Shown: positions 1 through 7,779 of the stretch, piece after piece
How positions within the stretch are numbered: the first letter of the stretch is position 1
How the letters are laid out: every line of letters starts with the position of its first letter
Origin: Micromonospora echinospora
GTDB taxonomy: Bacteria; Actinomycetota; Actinomycetes; Mycobacteriales; Micromonosporaceae
Direction of reading: 5' to 3'
Length of the DNA stretch: 64,000 nt
NCBI RefSeq assembly: GCF_900091495.1
Contig: NZ_LT607413.1
Coordinates: 7,711,487 to 7,775,486, forward strand
Notes under the pieces: model-generated
What the model saw: only the letters and a program-made list of their open reading frames with translations
Databases searched by the model: none
Told to the model about the DNA's origin: nothing
Position numbers and translations under genes: made by a program

Positions 1-627
1 CGGAAAGATAAAGCTGTCAGCTGGCTGACACTGGAGCGGTCGCCACCCATCGGAACACTGCCCACCCGGCGCGGCATACCGCCCGGCAGCCCCGGCTGCC
101 GCATGCCGAAAACCGGGGAGCACCTGGTGATAGCAGGATCTGGGCGTCCAAAAAGTACATCGAACTACATACAAGGCAGAGGAGGTGGGGCCGACCCGGA
201 CCGCCGCCTCAGCCTCCTCGCTCCCGCCCGCGGAGTCACCCCGCCGGACGGGTGACACCGGAGACCCACCGGCTCGAAGTGACACGCCGTCGGCACCGGC
301 CCGACTCACCCGACCGGGGCACCCGCTGCCGCACGGCACCAGGCACAGGCATGGCCAGGCACCCAACCCATGAATGGGCATTCCTGGAAAACCCCTGGAC
401 ATTTTCTGGACGCGCAACGGTGAGCGGAACGTCAGCAGTCGAACACGGATCCGCGCGGACGGCGGGAAAAGCAGAACGGCCGGCTCCACACCGACCGTTC
501 ACCATAGAACTGACGGACACCCCGAACAGCGCAGGACGCCACGACCATCCGAACCACCAGAGCGGACCATAGTCCAAAATGGATGGTACTAAGGGGATGG
601 TCGTGGCGCGGATCGACAACGCGTTGG
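1..627. other. Host flank with no supported gene
   Basis: No reading frame here has a convincing ribosome binding site, codon pattern or recognisable family. One short palindrome lies near the left edge (14-29). The stretch left of 628 is where the OrfB partner of the IS3 OrfA would be expected, and none of the three frames on the minus strand resembles it, so this may be decayed mobile-element flank. Confidence 0.5.
14..29. repeat. 16-bp palindrome TGTCAGCTGGCTGACA
   Basis: The seven-base arms TGTCAGC and GCTGACA are perfect inverted repeats around TG. The size suits an operator for a TetR- or MarR-like regulator, but no adjacent gene is visible inside the window, so the role is unknown. 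Confidence 0.3.
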
Positions 628-951
628 TCACAGGAGTCGGCGCTGCTGGTCCAGTTGTGAGGCGAAGAAGGCACTGGCCGCCGTCAGTATCTCGTTCACC
701 CGGCGGAGTTCGGCGTTCTCGGCCCGGAGCCGGTGCAACTCCTCCGCCTCGGTCTCCGACAGACGCTCGGCGCGGGGATCGGGTCGCTCGCCACGCTCGA
801 TCTCGTCCTGCCGGATCCAGGTCCGCAGCGCCTCCGGGTGAACGTCGAGGTCCCGGGCGAGCTGCACGATCGGGGGCCGTGGATCGGATCCCCGCCACTG
901 CTCCACCGCGCGGATCCGCAGCTCGTCCGGATACTTCTTGGGCGGCGCCAT
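628..951 (-). CDS. IS3-family transposase OrfA, orphan remnant
   Basis: This 107-aa protein has the OrfA layout of IS3 elements: an N-terminal helix-turn-helix (APPKKYPDELRIRAVEQW, then VQLARDLDVHPEALRTWI) followed by a leucine-zipper coiled coil (ELHRLRAENAELRRVNEIL). OrfA binds the element ends and normally joins OrfB by -1 frameshifting to make the active transposase. The ATG at 951 is chosen because GGAGGG lies six bases upstream; an ATG at 957 is too close to it. No OrfB with a DDE domain follows, so the element is probably inactive. Confidence 0.75.
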   Translation of the reverse strand: MAPPKKYPDELRIRAVEQWRGSDPRPPIVQLARDLDVHPEALRTWIRQDEIERGERPDPRAERLSETEAEELHRLRAENAELRRVNEILTAASAFFASQLDQQRRLL

Positions 952-1016
952 GAGCATCCCTCCCTCTCGTGCTTCCCGCGGCTCCGCACCGCGCCCGCCT
1001 GCAGATCCCCGTGAGC

Positions 1017-1040
1017 GGTCCAACCGTCATCGGTTGGACC
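1017..1040. terminator. Perfect 10-bp hairpin
   Basis: GGTCCAACCG and CGGTTGGACC form a perfect ten-pair stem with a TCAT loop between the MMPL and IS3 genes. It could be a terminator or part of an IS end. There is no T run. Confidence 0.35.
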
Positions 1041-1157
1041 GCCGGCGACGCGGATCATCGGGGTGAGCCGCGTGCCACTGACTGACCATGTGCTGTGTAC
1101 GAGCACTCCGGCCGTGCCCCGGAGGCGCGACCGGTCCGGCGACGACCGCCGCCGGCT

Positions 1158-1187
1158 CCGCCGTGGGCCCGGCCGGGCCCACGGCGG
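1158..1187 (-). terminator. Terminator of the MMPL gene
   Basis: A 13-bp GC-rich stem (CCGCCGTGGGCCC paired with its complement, loop GGCC) begins ten bases after the MMPL stop codon on the minus strand. It lacks a T tract, as is common in actinobacteria. Confidence 0.6.
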
Positions 1188-1196
1188 CCGTCGTCG

Positions 1197-3380
1197 TCAG
1201 ACCCCGACGGGCTCCCGCTCCTCCTCACGGGCCTCCTCGGCGGCACCGCTGTGCTCGAGGGCGACCCTGGGCAACGCCCGCTGCAGGAAACGGGGCAGCC
1301 ACCAGGCCTTCTTGCCGAAGATCTGCATCACGGCGGGCAGGATCAGGCAGCCGATGAGCAGGGCGTCGGCGAGGATCGCGACCGCGAGCCCGAGCCCGAA
1401 CTGCTGGAGCATGCGGGTGGGGCTGAGCATGAAGGCGGCGAAGACCACCACCATGATGGCACCGGCCGCGGTGACCACCTTCCCGGTCGTCGCGATCCCC
1501 TCGCGGACCGCCTCCGTCGGATCCTTGCTGCGCTCCCACTCCTCGTGCATCCGGGAGAGGAGGAAGACCTGGTAGTCCATGGAGAGACCGAAGGCCACCG
1601 CGAAGATCATGACCGGTACGTACGCCTCGATCGGTCCCGGCTCGACGCCGAGGCGCCCGTCCTGGAAGACCAGCGTCATGATGCCCAGCGCCACGCCCAC
1701 GCTGAGCACGTTGAGCACCGCGGCGAAGAGCGGGATCAGCAGCGACCGGAAGACCAGGATGAGCAGGAGCGTGGAGAGACCGACCACGACGAGCACGAAG
1801 ATCGGCATCTTCGCGGCCACCGCCTCGGAGAAGTCGACCGTGGCGGCCGTGCTGCCACCGATCAGATACCGCGCGCCGGTCTCCTCCGCCACCGGCGGCA
1901 GCACGTTCTCCCGGAGTCGGTCGACCAGGTCCATGGTCTCCTGGTCCTGCGGCTTCGACTCGGGCAGCACGATGATCAGGGAGAGGTTCTCACCGATCGT
2001 GTTCGGCGGTACGGCGGTGGCCACGCCCTCGGTCGCGGCGATGGCGCTCTGGGCGCGGGCCGCGTCCTCCGGGCTTCCGTCGGCGAGCACGATCAGCGGC
2101 CCGTTGAAGCCCGGTCCGAAGCCCTCGGCCAGCAGGTCGTACGCCTGGCGGCTGTGGGTGGACTCCGGGTCGTTGCCGGCGTCGGCGAAGCCCAGGTTCA
2201 TGTTGATCACCGGAACCGCGAGCGCCACCAGGACCGCCAGCGGCACCAGCGCGTTCACCCAGCGGTACTTCTGCACCCAGGTCACCCAGCGCCGCCACTG
2301 CGTCCCCTCGGCGGCCTTGCCCTTGGCGAGCCGCTTCTGCACGCCCTTCTCGATCCGGCCGCCAACGAGGGACAGCAGCGCGGGGAGCAGGGTGAGCGAG
2401 GAGAGCATGGTGACCAGGACGGTCATCGCGACGGCCACCGCGACCCCCTGGAGGGAGCCGAGACCCAGCACGACCAGGCCGATCAGGGCCAGGATGACGG
2501 TGCAGCCGGCGAAGAAGACGGTTCGGCCGGCGGTGTCCTGCGCATTGATCGCGGCCTGCCGCCGCTCGACGCCCTTGAGCAGCTCGGAGCGGTACCGGGA
2601 GAAGATCAGCAGGGCGTAGTCGATGCCGACGCCGAGACCGACGAGCATCATCAGCGGCGCGGTGAAGTCGGCGATGGTCGCCACGTGCGACGCCAGCCCG
2701 ATCAGGCCGATCGCCGAGCCCACGGCGAAGATGGCGATCACCAGCGGCAGGCTGGCCGCCACGATCGAGCCGAACAGGATCACCATGATGACGAGCGCGG
2801 CGAGCATGCCGGCGAACTCGGCGCCGCCGCCACCGCCCTCCTGCGCCGCACGGATCGGCGCGCCGCCGAGCTCGACCCGGAGCCCCTCGCCCTCGGCGGC
2901 GTCGGCGGTGTCAATGATCTTGCGGACGTCGTCGGCCGGCACGTCGGCGGACTGGCCGTCGAGCGCGACGGTGGCGTACCCGATGGTGCCCTGCTCCGAG
3001 ATGCCGAAGCCCTCGTACGGGCTCTGCACGCCGGCGACGTGGGGCAGCTCCTTGACCTTCGCGAGCATCGACTCGATCCGGACCTGGGTGCCGGGGTCAC
3101 GCAGACCGGCCTCGCGCTCGAAGACGACCTGGATCGACTCGCCGGACTGCACCGGCGCCCGCTCCTCGAGCAGGTCCAGGGACTTCTGCGATTCCGTGCC
3201 CGGCAGCGAGAAGTCGTTGCGGTAGTCACTGCCCACGGCCTGGGCCGCGACGGTGACGCCGGCCAGCACGAGAACCCAGAGCACGACGGCGATCCAGCGG
3301 CGCCGGTACGCCCAGCCGCCCAGCCGTTCGAAGACACTCGGGCGCCGCGTCGGCGAGGCTGCGGCGGTTGTTCTGGTCAT
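1197..3380 (-). CDS. MMPL-family RND exporter
   Basis: This 727-aa protein is an inner-membrane transporter of the MMPL (mycobacterial large membrane protein) branch of the RND superfamily. It has the usual twin-repeat plan: a first membrane helix at about residues 30-50 (IAVVLWVLVLAGVTVAAQAV), a large periplasmic-side loop, a helix cluster at about 185-350, a second helix at about 375-395, a second loop and a final cluster at about 545-700. Family members move lipids, siderophores or lipophilic drugs using the proton gradient; the substrate cannot be read from sequence. The ATG at 3380 has AGGAGGT nine bases upstream. No regulator gene is adjacent, but a repeat suggesting an operator lies upstream at 3417-3437. 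Confidence 0.9.
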   Translation of the reverse strand: MTRTTAAASPTRRPSVFERLGGWAYRRRWIAVVLWVLVLAGVTVAAQAVGSDYRNDFSLPGTESQKSLDLLEERAPVQSGESIQVVFEREAGLRDPGTQVRIESMLAKVKELPHVAGVQSPYEGFGISEQGTIGYATVALDGQSADVPADDVRKIIDTADAAEGEGLRVELGGAPIRAAQEGGGGGAEFAGMLAALVIMVILFGSIVAASLPLVIAIFAVGSAIGLIGLASHVATIADFTAPLMMLVGLGVGIDYALLIFSRYRSELLKGVERRQAAINAQDTAGRTVFFAGCTVILALIGLVVLGLGSLQGVAVAVAMTVLVTMLSSLTLLPALLSLVGGRIEKGVQKRLAKGKAAEGTQWRRWVTWVQKYRWVNALVPLAVLVALAVPVINMNLGFADAGNDPESTHSRQAYDLLAEGFGPGFNGPLIVLADGSPEDAARAQSAIAATEGVATAVPPNTIGENLSLIIVLPESKPQDQETMDLVDRLRENVLPPVAEETGARYLIGGSTAATVDFSEAVAAKMPIFVLVVVGLSTLLLILVFRSLLIPLFAAVLNVLSVGVALGIMTLVFQDGRLGVEPGPIEAYVPVMIFAVAFGLSMDYQVFLLSRMHEEWERSKDPTEAVREGIATTGKVVTAAGAIMVVVFAAFMLSPTRMLQQFGLGLAVAILADALLIGCLILPAVMQIFGKKAWWLPRFLQRALPRVALEHSGAAEEAREEEREPVGV

Positions 3381-3416
3381 CAGTGCTCGACCTCCTGAGA
3401 CGCACGCTCAGATAGA

Positions 3417-3437
3417 TAGCTTGTCTACTTGTAGCTA
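3417..3437 (-). promoter_or_regulatory. Possible operator upstream of the MMPL gene
   Basis: The segment starts TAGCT and ends AGCTA and contains a CTTGT-CTA-CTTGT direct repeat. It lies about 40-60 bp upstream of the MMPL start, where TetR- or MarR-type operators of exporters usually sit. The rest of 3438-3760 shows no gene. Confidence 0.35.
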
Positions 3438-3760
3438 CGCCACCTTAACAGGGAGATCCGTAGCCGGACTACAGCTCCGGTCGCGCTCGGGCCGCCTTCC
3501 GGCCGTCGCAGACGCAGGAACCCGGGGTCACCGGACACCGGATCGGGACCGCCCTCAGGGTCGCCGCCGCACGCCGCTGACCTGGGCCGAATCAACCGTT
3601 CCGGTACCCGGCCCCGACCTGACGGGCCCGGCGCTCCCCGCCCCGACTCAGGGTGAACCCTGCGTTTCCCCTGGAGTTCTCGACGACAGGTGGACGCTGT
3701 CGCGGATACGCAGCCAGGCTACGGGTGTACCGACCCCTTGAAACCCAGAGGTGATTGCCC

Positions 3761-5302
3761 ATGCGCCCGCTCCGGCGAGTGCTGATCGCCGCCACACTCG
3801 CCGTCGTGCTCCTCTGCGCGGCCGGTATGGCGGGAGTGGTCTGGACGTTCAACTCCAGGACCATCTCCACTGCTGGCACGATCGAGTTCGTCCACGCGCT
3901 GCCGGTGCCGCCGCTGGCGCCCTCCACCGTGGACGGCCAGGGCCGGCGGGTCTTCGAGCTGCGGGCACAGACCGGACGGCACGACTTCGGCGACCGCACC
4001 GCCGACACCTGGGGCTTCAACGGGGCGTACCTGGGCCCGACCCTGCGGGCCGCCCGTGGCGAGCAGGTGCTGGTAAACGTGCACAACGGGCTGGACGAGG
4101 AGACGACCGTGCACTGGCACGGCATGCACCTGCCGGCCCGGATGGACGGTGGGCCGCACCAGATGGTGCCGGCCGGCACGAGTTGGCATCCCACCTGGAC
4201 GGTGGACCAGCCGGCCGCCACGCTCTGGTACCACCCGCACCCGCACGGGGAGACCGCCCGACACGTCTACCGGGGACTCGCCGGGATGTTCATCCTGGAC
4301 GACCCGACGAGTTCGGTCGGCGGACTGCCCGACCGGTACGGCGTGGACGACGTGCCGGTCATCGTGCAGGACAAGCGGTTCTCCCGGAACGGGAACCTGA
4401 ACGAGAGCGCGCCGATGTTCAGCAGCGTCGGCCTGATCGGCGACACGATCGTGGTCAACGGCGCGACCGCGCCGTACCTGGACGTCACCACCGAACGGGT
4501 CCGCCTGCGGGTGCTCAACGCCTCCAACGCGCGGGTCTTCGACTTCGGCTTCGCCGACGACCGCGAGTTCGCCCTGGTCGGCACGGACGGCGGCCTGCTC
4601 GACCAGCCGTACCGGATGAAGCGGATCATGCTCTCGCCGGGCGAGCGCGCGGAGATCGTGGTCGAGGTCCGCCCGGGCGATCGGCCGGTCCTGCGCAGTT
4701 TTCCACCGGACCTCGGGGCGGACGCCTGGAGCGAGCGGTTCAACGGCGGCGAGGACACCTTCGACGTCCTCCAGCTACGCGCCGCCGAACGGCTCGACGA
4801 CAGCCCCGAGCTGCCGTCCCGGCTGGTCGAGACGCCCCGGCTCGACCCCGGGGAGGCCGCCCGGACCCGGGAGTTCACGCTGAGCGGCACCCGGATCAAC
4901 GGCGACGCCATGGACATGGACCGGATCGACCTCACGGTCACCAAGGGCACCACGGAGGTGTGGGAGGTGACGAGCCGGGAGGCCCTCCAGCACAACTTCC
5001 ACATCCACGACGTTCAGTTCCAGGTGATCGACGTGGGCGGGGCCGCGCCACCGCCGCACCTCAGCGGCTGGAAGGACACGATCTTCCTGCATCCGAACAC
5101 CACGTACCGGATCATCGCTCGGTTCGCCGACCACGCCGATCCGGACATGCCGTACATGTACCACTGCCACATCCTGTTCCACGAGGACGAGGGGATGATG
5201 GGCCAGTTCGTGGTGGTCGAGCCGGGGCAGAAGGCCGGCACGCCGCCGAGCGGCGGCCACGACGACGGCGGGCACGGTGGCGGCCACCAGGGACACGGCT
5301 GA
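3761..5302 (+). CDS. Multicopper oxidase, secreted or membrane-anchored
   Basis: This 513-aa protein has all four copper-binding motifs of three-domain multicopper oxidases (CueO/CotA-type laccases): HWH at residues 118-120, HPHPH at 158-162, HNFHIH at 411-416 and HCHxxxH at 468-474 with a Met at 479 as likely type 1 axial ligand. Such enzymes couple one-electron oxidation of cuprous ion or phenolics to four-electron reduction of oxygen. An N-terminal hydrophobic segment (about residues 7-28) gives export or anchoring, and the C-terminus is His/Gly rich (GGHDDGGHGGGHQGHG), which could bind spare metal. The ATG at 3761 follows AGAGGTG at good spacing. It converges on the FAD oxidase. Confidence 0.92.
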   Translation: MRPLRRVLIAATLAVVLLCAAGMAGVVWTFNSRTISTAGTIEFVHALPVPPLAPSTVDGQGRRVFELRAQTGRHDFGDRTADTWGFNGAYLGPTLRAARGEQVLVNVHNGLDEETTVHWHGMHLPARMDGGPHQMVPAGTSWHPTWTVDQPAATLWYHPHPHGETARHVYRGLAGMFILDDPTSSVGGLPDRYGVDDVPVIVQDKRFSRNGNLNESAPMFSSVGLIGDTIVVNGATAPYLDVTTERVRLRVLNASNARVFDFGFADDREFALVGTDGGLLDQPYRMKRIMLSPGERAEIVVEVRPGDRPVLRSFPPDLGADAWSERFNGGEDTFDVLQLRAAERLDDSPELPSRLVETPRLDPGEAARTREFTLSGTRINGDAMDMDRIDLTVTKGTTEVWEVTSREALQHNFHIHDVQFQVIDVGGAAPPPHLSGWKDTIFLHPNTTYRIIARFADHADPDMPYMYHCHILFHEDEGMMGQFVVVEPGQKAGTPPSGGHDDGGHGGGHQGHG

Positions 5303-5327
5303 CCGCCCGCCGCCGGCGCGTGAACCG

Positions 5328-5361
5328 GACGCCGACCCTCCCCTGCCGGAGGGTCGGCGTC
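5328..5361. terminator. Strong bidirectional terminator
   Basis: A perfect 14-bp stem with a six-base loop (left arm GACGCCGACCCTCC) lies between the convergent oxidase genes. It probably ends both transcripts. Confidence 0.75.
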
Positions 5362-5505
5362 GGCCGTCGTACGGACGGTCGCCGGACGTCGGGCGTCACG
5401 CGGAGGGTCCGCCGGGGCGCCGGTCGTCGCGCGGACGGTCCGCCGGAGGTGTCACGGCCCACGCGTCGGCCGGTCCACCCCCGCGCGGGTCGGCCGCCGC
5501 CGGAC

Positions 5506-7104
5506 TCAGGGCCCCGGTGGGATGTTGTGGTTGCGGTGGAAGATGTTCTCCGGGTCGTAGATCCGCTTGAGGGCGGCCAGCCGACCCAGGTCCGCCGGGC
5601 GGTAGGCGGCCATGGTCCGGCTCGGGTCGCTGAGGAAGTTGAGCAGCACCCCACCGGTCGCGTACGGACGCAGCCGCCGGGCGAAGGCCGCCATGTGCCC
5701 CCGCGCGACGGCGAGTTCGGCAGCGCGCAGGTGCGGGGCGACCGCGATCAGCGCGTACGTCGCGTCCCGGTGGCCGGACGGTCCGCCGTCGGCCAGCGGC
5801 CGGCCCAGCGCTCCGCCCACGTGCCGCAGCTCGACGACCGAGATCGGCGAACGGGTCGTCCCGGAACCCCCGATCTCGGCGAGCAGCACCTCGATCAACT
5901 CGTCGCTCAACCCCCGGAACAGGTCGGTGTGTTCCCGGACGAGCTGCGGGCCGGGCTGCGGGTCCTCCAGGCCGGCGGTCTCCGGCCAGGTCATCGGCGC
6001 GTACCCGCCGAACAGGGGTGGTCCGGCGACGGCCAGCAGGGGGGCCAACGCCCGCCGGCCGTGTGCCGCCGGGCCGGTGTGGCAGACGCGCACCGCCACC
6101 ACCGTCCGGTCCCGCAGCGGTTCCGGGACGCCCGGCGCATCCGGCAGCCGCAGCAGCGTCAGCGCGGTGGTCAGCTCGTCGGGCAGGCCGGCGGCGTGGT
6201 CGCGGTGGCAGGCAAGGATCTCGCCGGCCCGTTCGCCCGGGAAGTACGCCACCCCGCCGTAGACCTCCCGGACCGGGTAGAGGCGGAGCAGGAGTTCGGT
6301 GACGACGCCGAAGTTCCCGCCACCGCCGCGCAGCGCCCACCACAGGTCGGCGTCGTCGTCGGGGCCAGCCACCAGGCGGTTGCCGGCGGCGGTCACCACC
6401 TCGGCGCGGAGCAGGCTGTCGGCGGCGAAGCCGTGCCGGCGGGACAGCCAGCCCACCCCGCCGCCCAGGGTGTAGCCGGCGACCCCCAGGGCGGACGAGG
6501 TGCCGGAGATGGGCGCCAGCCCGAACCGGGCCGCCGCGGCGACCACGTCGCCCCAGCGGGCGCCGCCGCCGACCCGCGCGGTCGCCCGGACCGGGTCGAC
6601 GTCGACGTAGGCCAACCGGGAGAGGTTGAGCAGCACCCCGTCGTCGGTGGGGCGGATGGTGCCGTGTCCGGTCGCCTGCACCCCGACCGGTACGTCGAAC
6701 TCGCGCGCGGTGATGACGGCCCGCGCCACGTCGGCCGCGTCGGCCACCTCGGCGACCAGGAGAGGCTGCTGGTCGAGGTCACGCCGCCAGGCCGACCGGC
6801 CGACGTCGTAGCCGATCGCGCCGGGCAGGTGGAGGCGGCCGTCGAAGTGCTGCCGCAGCCGGCGGGCCACGGCCTCCGCGCTGCGCGGCCCGGGACAGTC
6901 GTCCAGCGGGCCGTCGAGCAATCGGTCGGTCCCGGCCGGCGGGTGGGGGAGTTCGCCCCAGGGGACGGTCGGGACGGGAAGGTAGCCGTCGAACAGCACG
7001 GCGTCCTCCGGGAGCATCGGACGTCGCCCGGCTCCGGAGCGCATGGCGCGGGCGCAGGGAAACGCGAGTTCCGTCCCCACTCGGCCGGTCCTGCGTCGCT
7101 TCAT
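5506..7104 (-). CDS. FAD-linked oxidase, berberine-bridge (BBE) type
   Basis: The 532-aa product is a PCMH/VAO-fold flavoenzyme. It has the N-terminal FAD domain with ATGHG (His about residue 147, position of the histidyl-FAD link), the glycine-rich TLGGGVGWLSRRHG segment, and a C-terminal BBE signature ending YDPENIFHRNHNI. Relatives oxidise sugars, alkaloids or secondary-metabolite intermediates; the substrate is not known here. The ATG at 7104 is preferred because GAGGGG is eight bases upstream; a GTG at 7113 overlaps that site. It is divergent from pirin and convergent with the multicopper oxidase. Confidence 0.88.
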   Translation of the reverse strand: MKRRRTGRVGTELAFPCARAMRSGAGRRPMLPEDAVLFDGYLPVPTVPWGELPHPPAGTDRLLDGPLDDCPGPRSAEAVARRLRQHFDGRLHLPGAIGYDVGRSAWRRDLDQQPLLVAEVADAADVARAVITAREFDVPVGVQATGHGTIRPTDDGVLLNLSRLAYVDVDPVRATARVGGGARWGDVVAAAARFGLAPISGTSSALGVAGYTLGGGVGWLSRRHGFAADSLLRAEVVTAAGNRLVAGPDDDADLWWALRGGGGNFGVVTELLLRLYPVREVYGGVAYFPGERAGEILACHRDHAAGLPDELTTALTLLRLPDAPGVPEPLRDRTVVAVRVCHTGPAAHGRRALAPLLAVAGPPLFGGYAPMTWPETAGLEDPQPGPQLVREHTDLFRGLSDELIEVLLAEIGGSGTTRSPISVVELRHVGGALGRPLADGGPSGHRDATYALIAVAPHLRAAELAVARGHMAAFARRLRPYATGGVLLNFLSDPSRTMAAYRPADLGRLAALKRIYDPENIFHRNHNIPPGP

Positions 7105-7313
7105 GGAACGCACCCCTCGTCGTGTACCGCACCTTGCGTCACCAGATCATGACAGAAGGTGAAAGAGATCGGAATCGCGAGTCACTGGAGGATGTGTGGA
7201 CAACCGCCACAAGGAGGTGCCGCGACCCCGCTGCCTCCGCCATCCCGCGCCTCCGCCGACCGGATGATCTGCACCTCACATCGGTGAAAGGGGCAACCCG
7301 CACCGGCGGTGGC

Positions 7314-7326
7314 TACATTTGGTGCC
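7314..7326 (+). promoter_or_regulatory. -10 box for a leaderless pirin transcript
   Basis: TACATT at 7314-7319 ends seven bases before the pirin ATG and no ribosome binding site is present. This fits a leaderless mRNA. The rest of 7105-7313 is the divergent promoter region, without a gene. Confidence 0.4.
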
Positions 7327-7701
7327 ATGCCCGCCCTCTCCGTCGACGACGTGCTCGTCCTGCCCCGACTTCCCCGGTTGGACGAGTCGACGACCGCGTT
7401 CCGACCGGTCCGTCGCATGATCACCGCTCCCAGTGGCTTCGAGGGCGAGGGTTTCCCGGTCCGCCGGGCCTTCGCCGGGGTTCCCGTGTCGGAACTCGAC
7501 CCCTTCCTCCACCTGGACCAGATGGGCGAGGTGGAGTACGCGCCCGGCGAGCCGAAGGGCACGGCCTGGCATCCCCACCGCGGCTTCGAGACGGTCACCT
7601 ACATCATCGACGGTGTCTTCGACCACCAGGACTCCCACGGCGGCGGGGGCACCATCACCAACGGCGACACCCAGTGGATGACCGCCGGCACGGCCATGTA
7701 A
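7327..7701 (+). pseudogene. Pirin-family gene, 5' part, disrupted by prophage
   Basis: The reading frame encodes the N-terminal cupin domain of pirin: LDQMGEVEYAPGEPKGTAWHPH, then GFETVTYIIDG and GDTQWMTAG, including the metal-site histidines of HPHRG. Pirins are cupins of about 300 residues; this one stops after 124 codons because prophage DNA replaces the sequence after the TAG motif at 7688, giving a TAM-stop tail. The 3' half is not in the window. It is the homologue of the pirin gene (SCO3798) that carries the phiC31 attB in Streptomyces coelicolor. Confidence 0.9.
7530..7578. other. phiC31-type attB equivalent inside pirin
   Basis: The segment matches the published S. coelicolor phiC31 attB (read on the opposite strand) at nearly every position, including the central AA/TT dinucleotide at 7555-7556. 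It was not used here: the resident prophage integrated about 130 bp downstream. Confidence 0.65.
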
Positions 7702-7719
7702 CCCAAGGCACATAGAGAA
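7687..7719. other. attL of the prophage
   Basis: Host pirin sequence ends at the GG core (7687-7688). From there to 7719 the sequence equals the right half of the attP junction at 56893-56925, including its 12-bp arm GCACATAGAGAA (7708-7719). Confidence 0.85.
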
Positions 7720-7744
7720 ATCCTGCGCAAAGCGCTTCCCGGGG

Positions 7745-7779
7745 TTCGCGCTAAACGTTTGGCGCGATACGCTGTCGGC
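7745..7779 (+). promoter_or_regulatory. Integrase promoter overlapping operator copy 1
   Basis: TTCGCG (7745-7750), a 17-bp spacer and TACGCT (7768-7773) form a sigma70-like promoter. The palindrome GCGCTAAACGTTTGGCGC (7748-7765) occupies the spacer, so a bound repressor would block it. The -10 box ends six bases before the integrase ATG, giving a leaderless transcript. Confidence 0.6.

Noticed and set aside
236..1030. Missing IS3 OrfB in the left flank
   Set aside because: Searched all minus-strand frames downstream of OrfA and found no DDE-type motifs, so only an OrfA remnant is called.
1095..3398. A 767-codon open frame on the plus strand
   Set aside because: It is the antisense shadow of the MMPL gene: strongly His/Asp/Arg biased, no ribosome site and no family resemblance.
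3751..7152. A 1133-codon plus-strand frame spanning two oxidase genes
   Set aside because: It is a high-GC shadow of the multicopper oxidase (another frame) and antisense of the FAD oxidase. The real genes have full motif sets.
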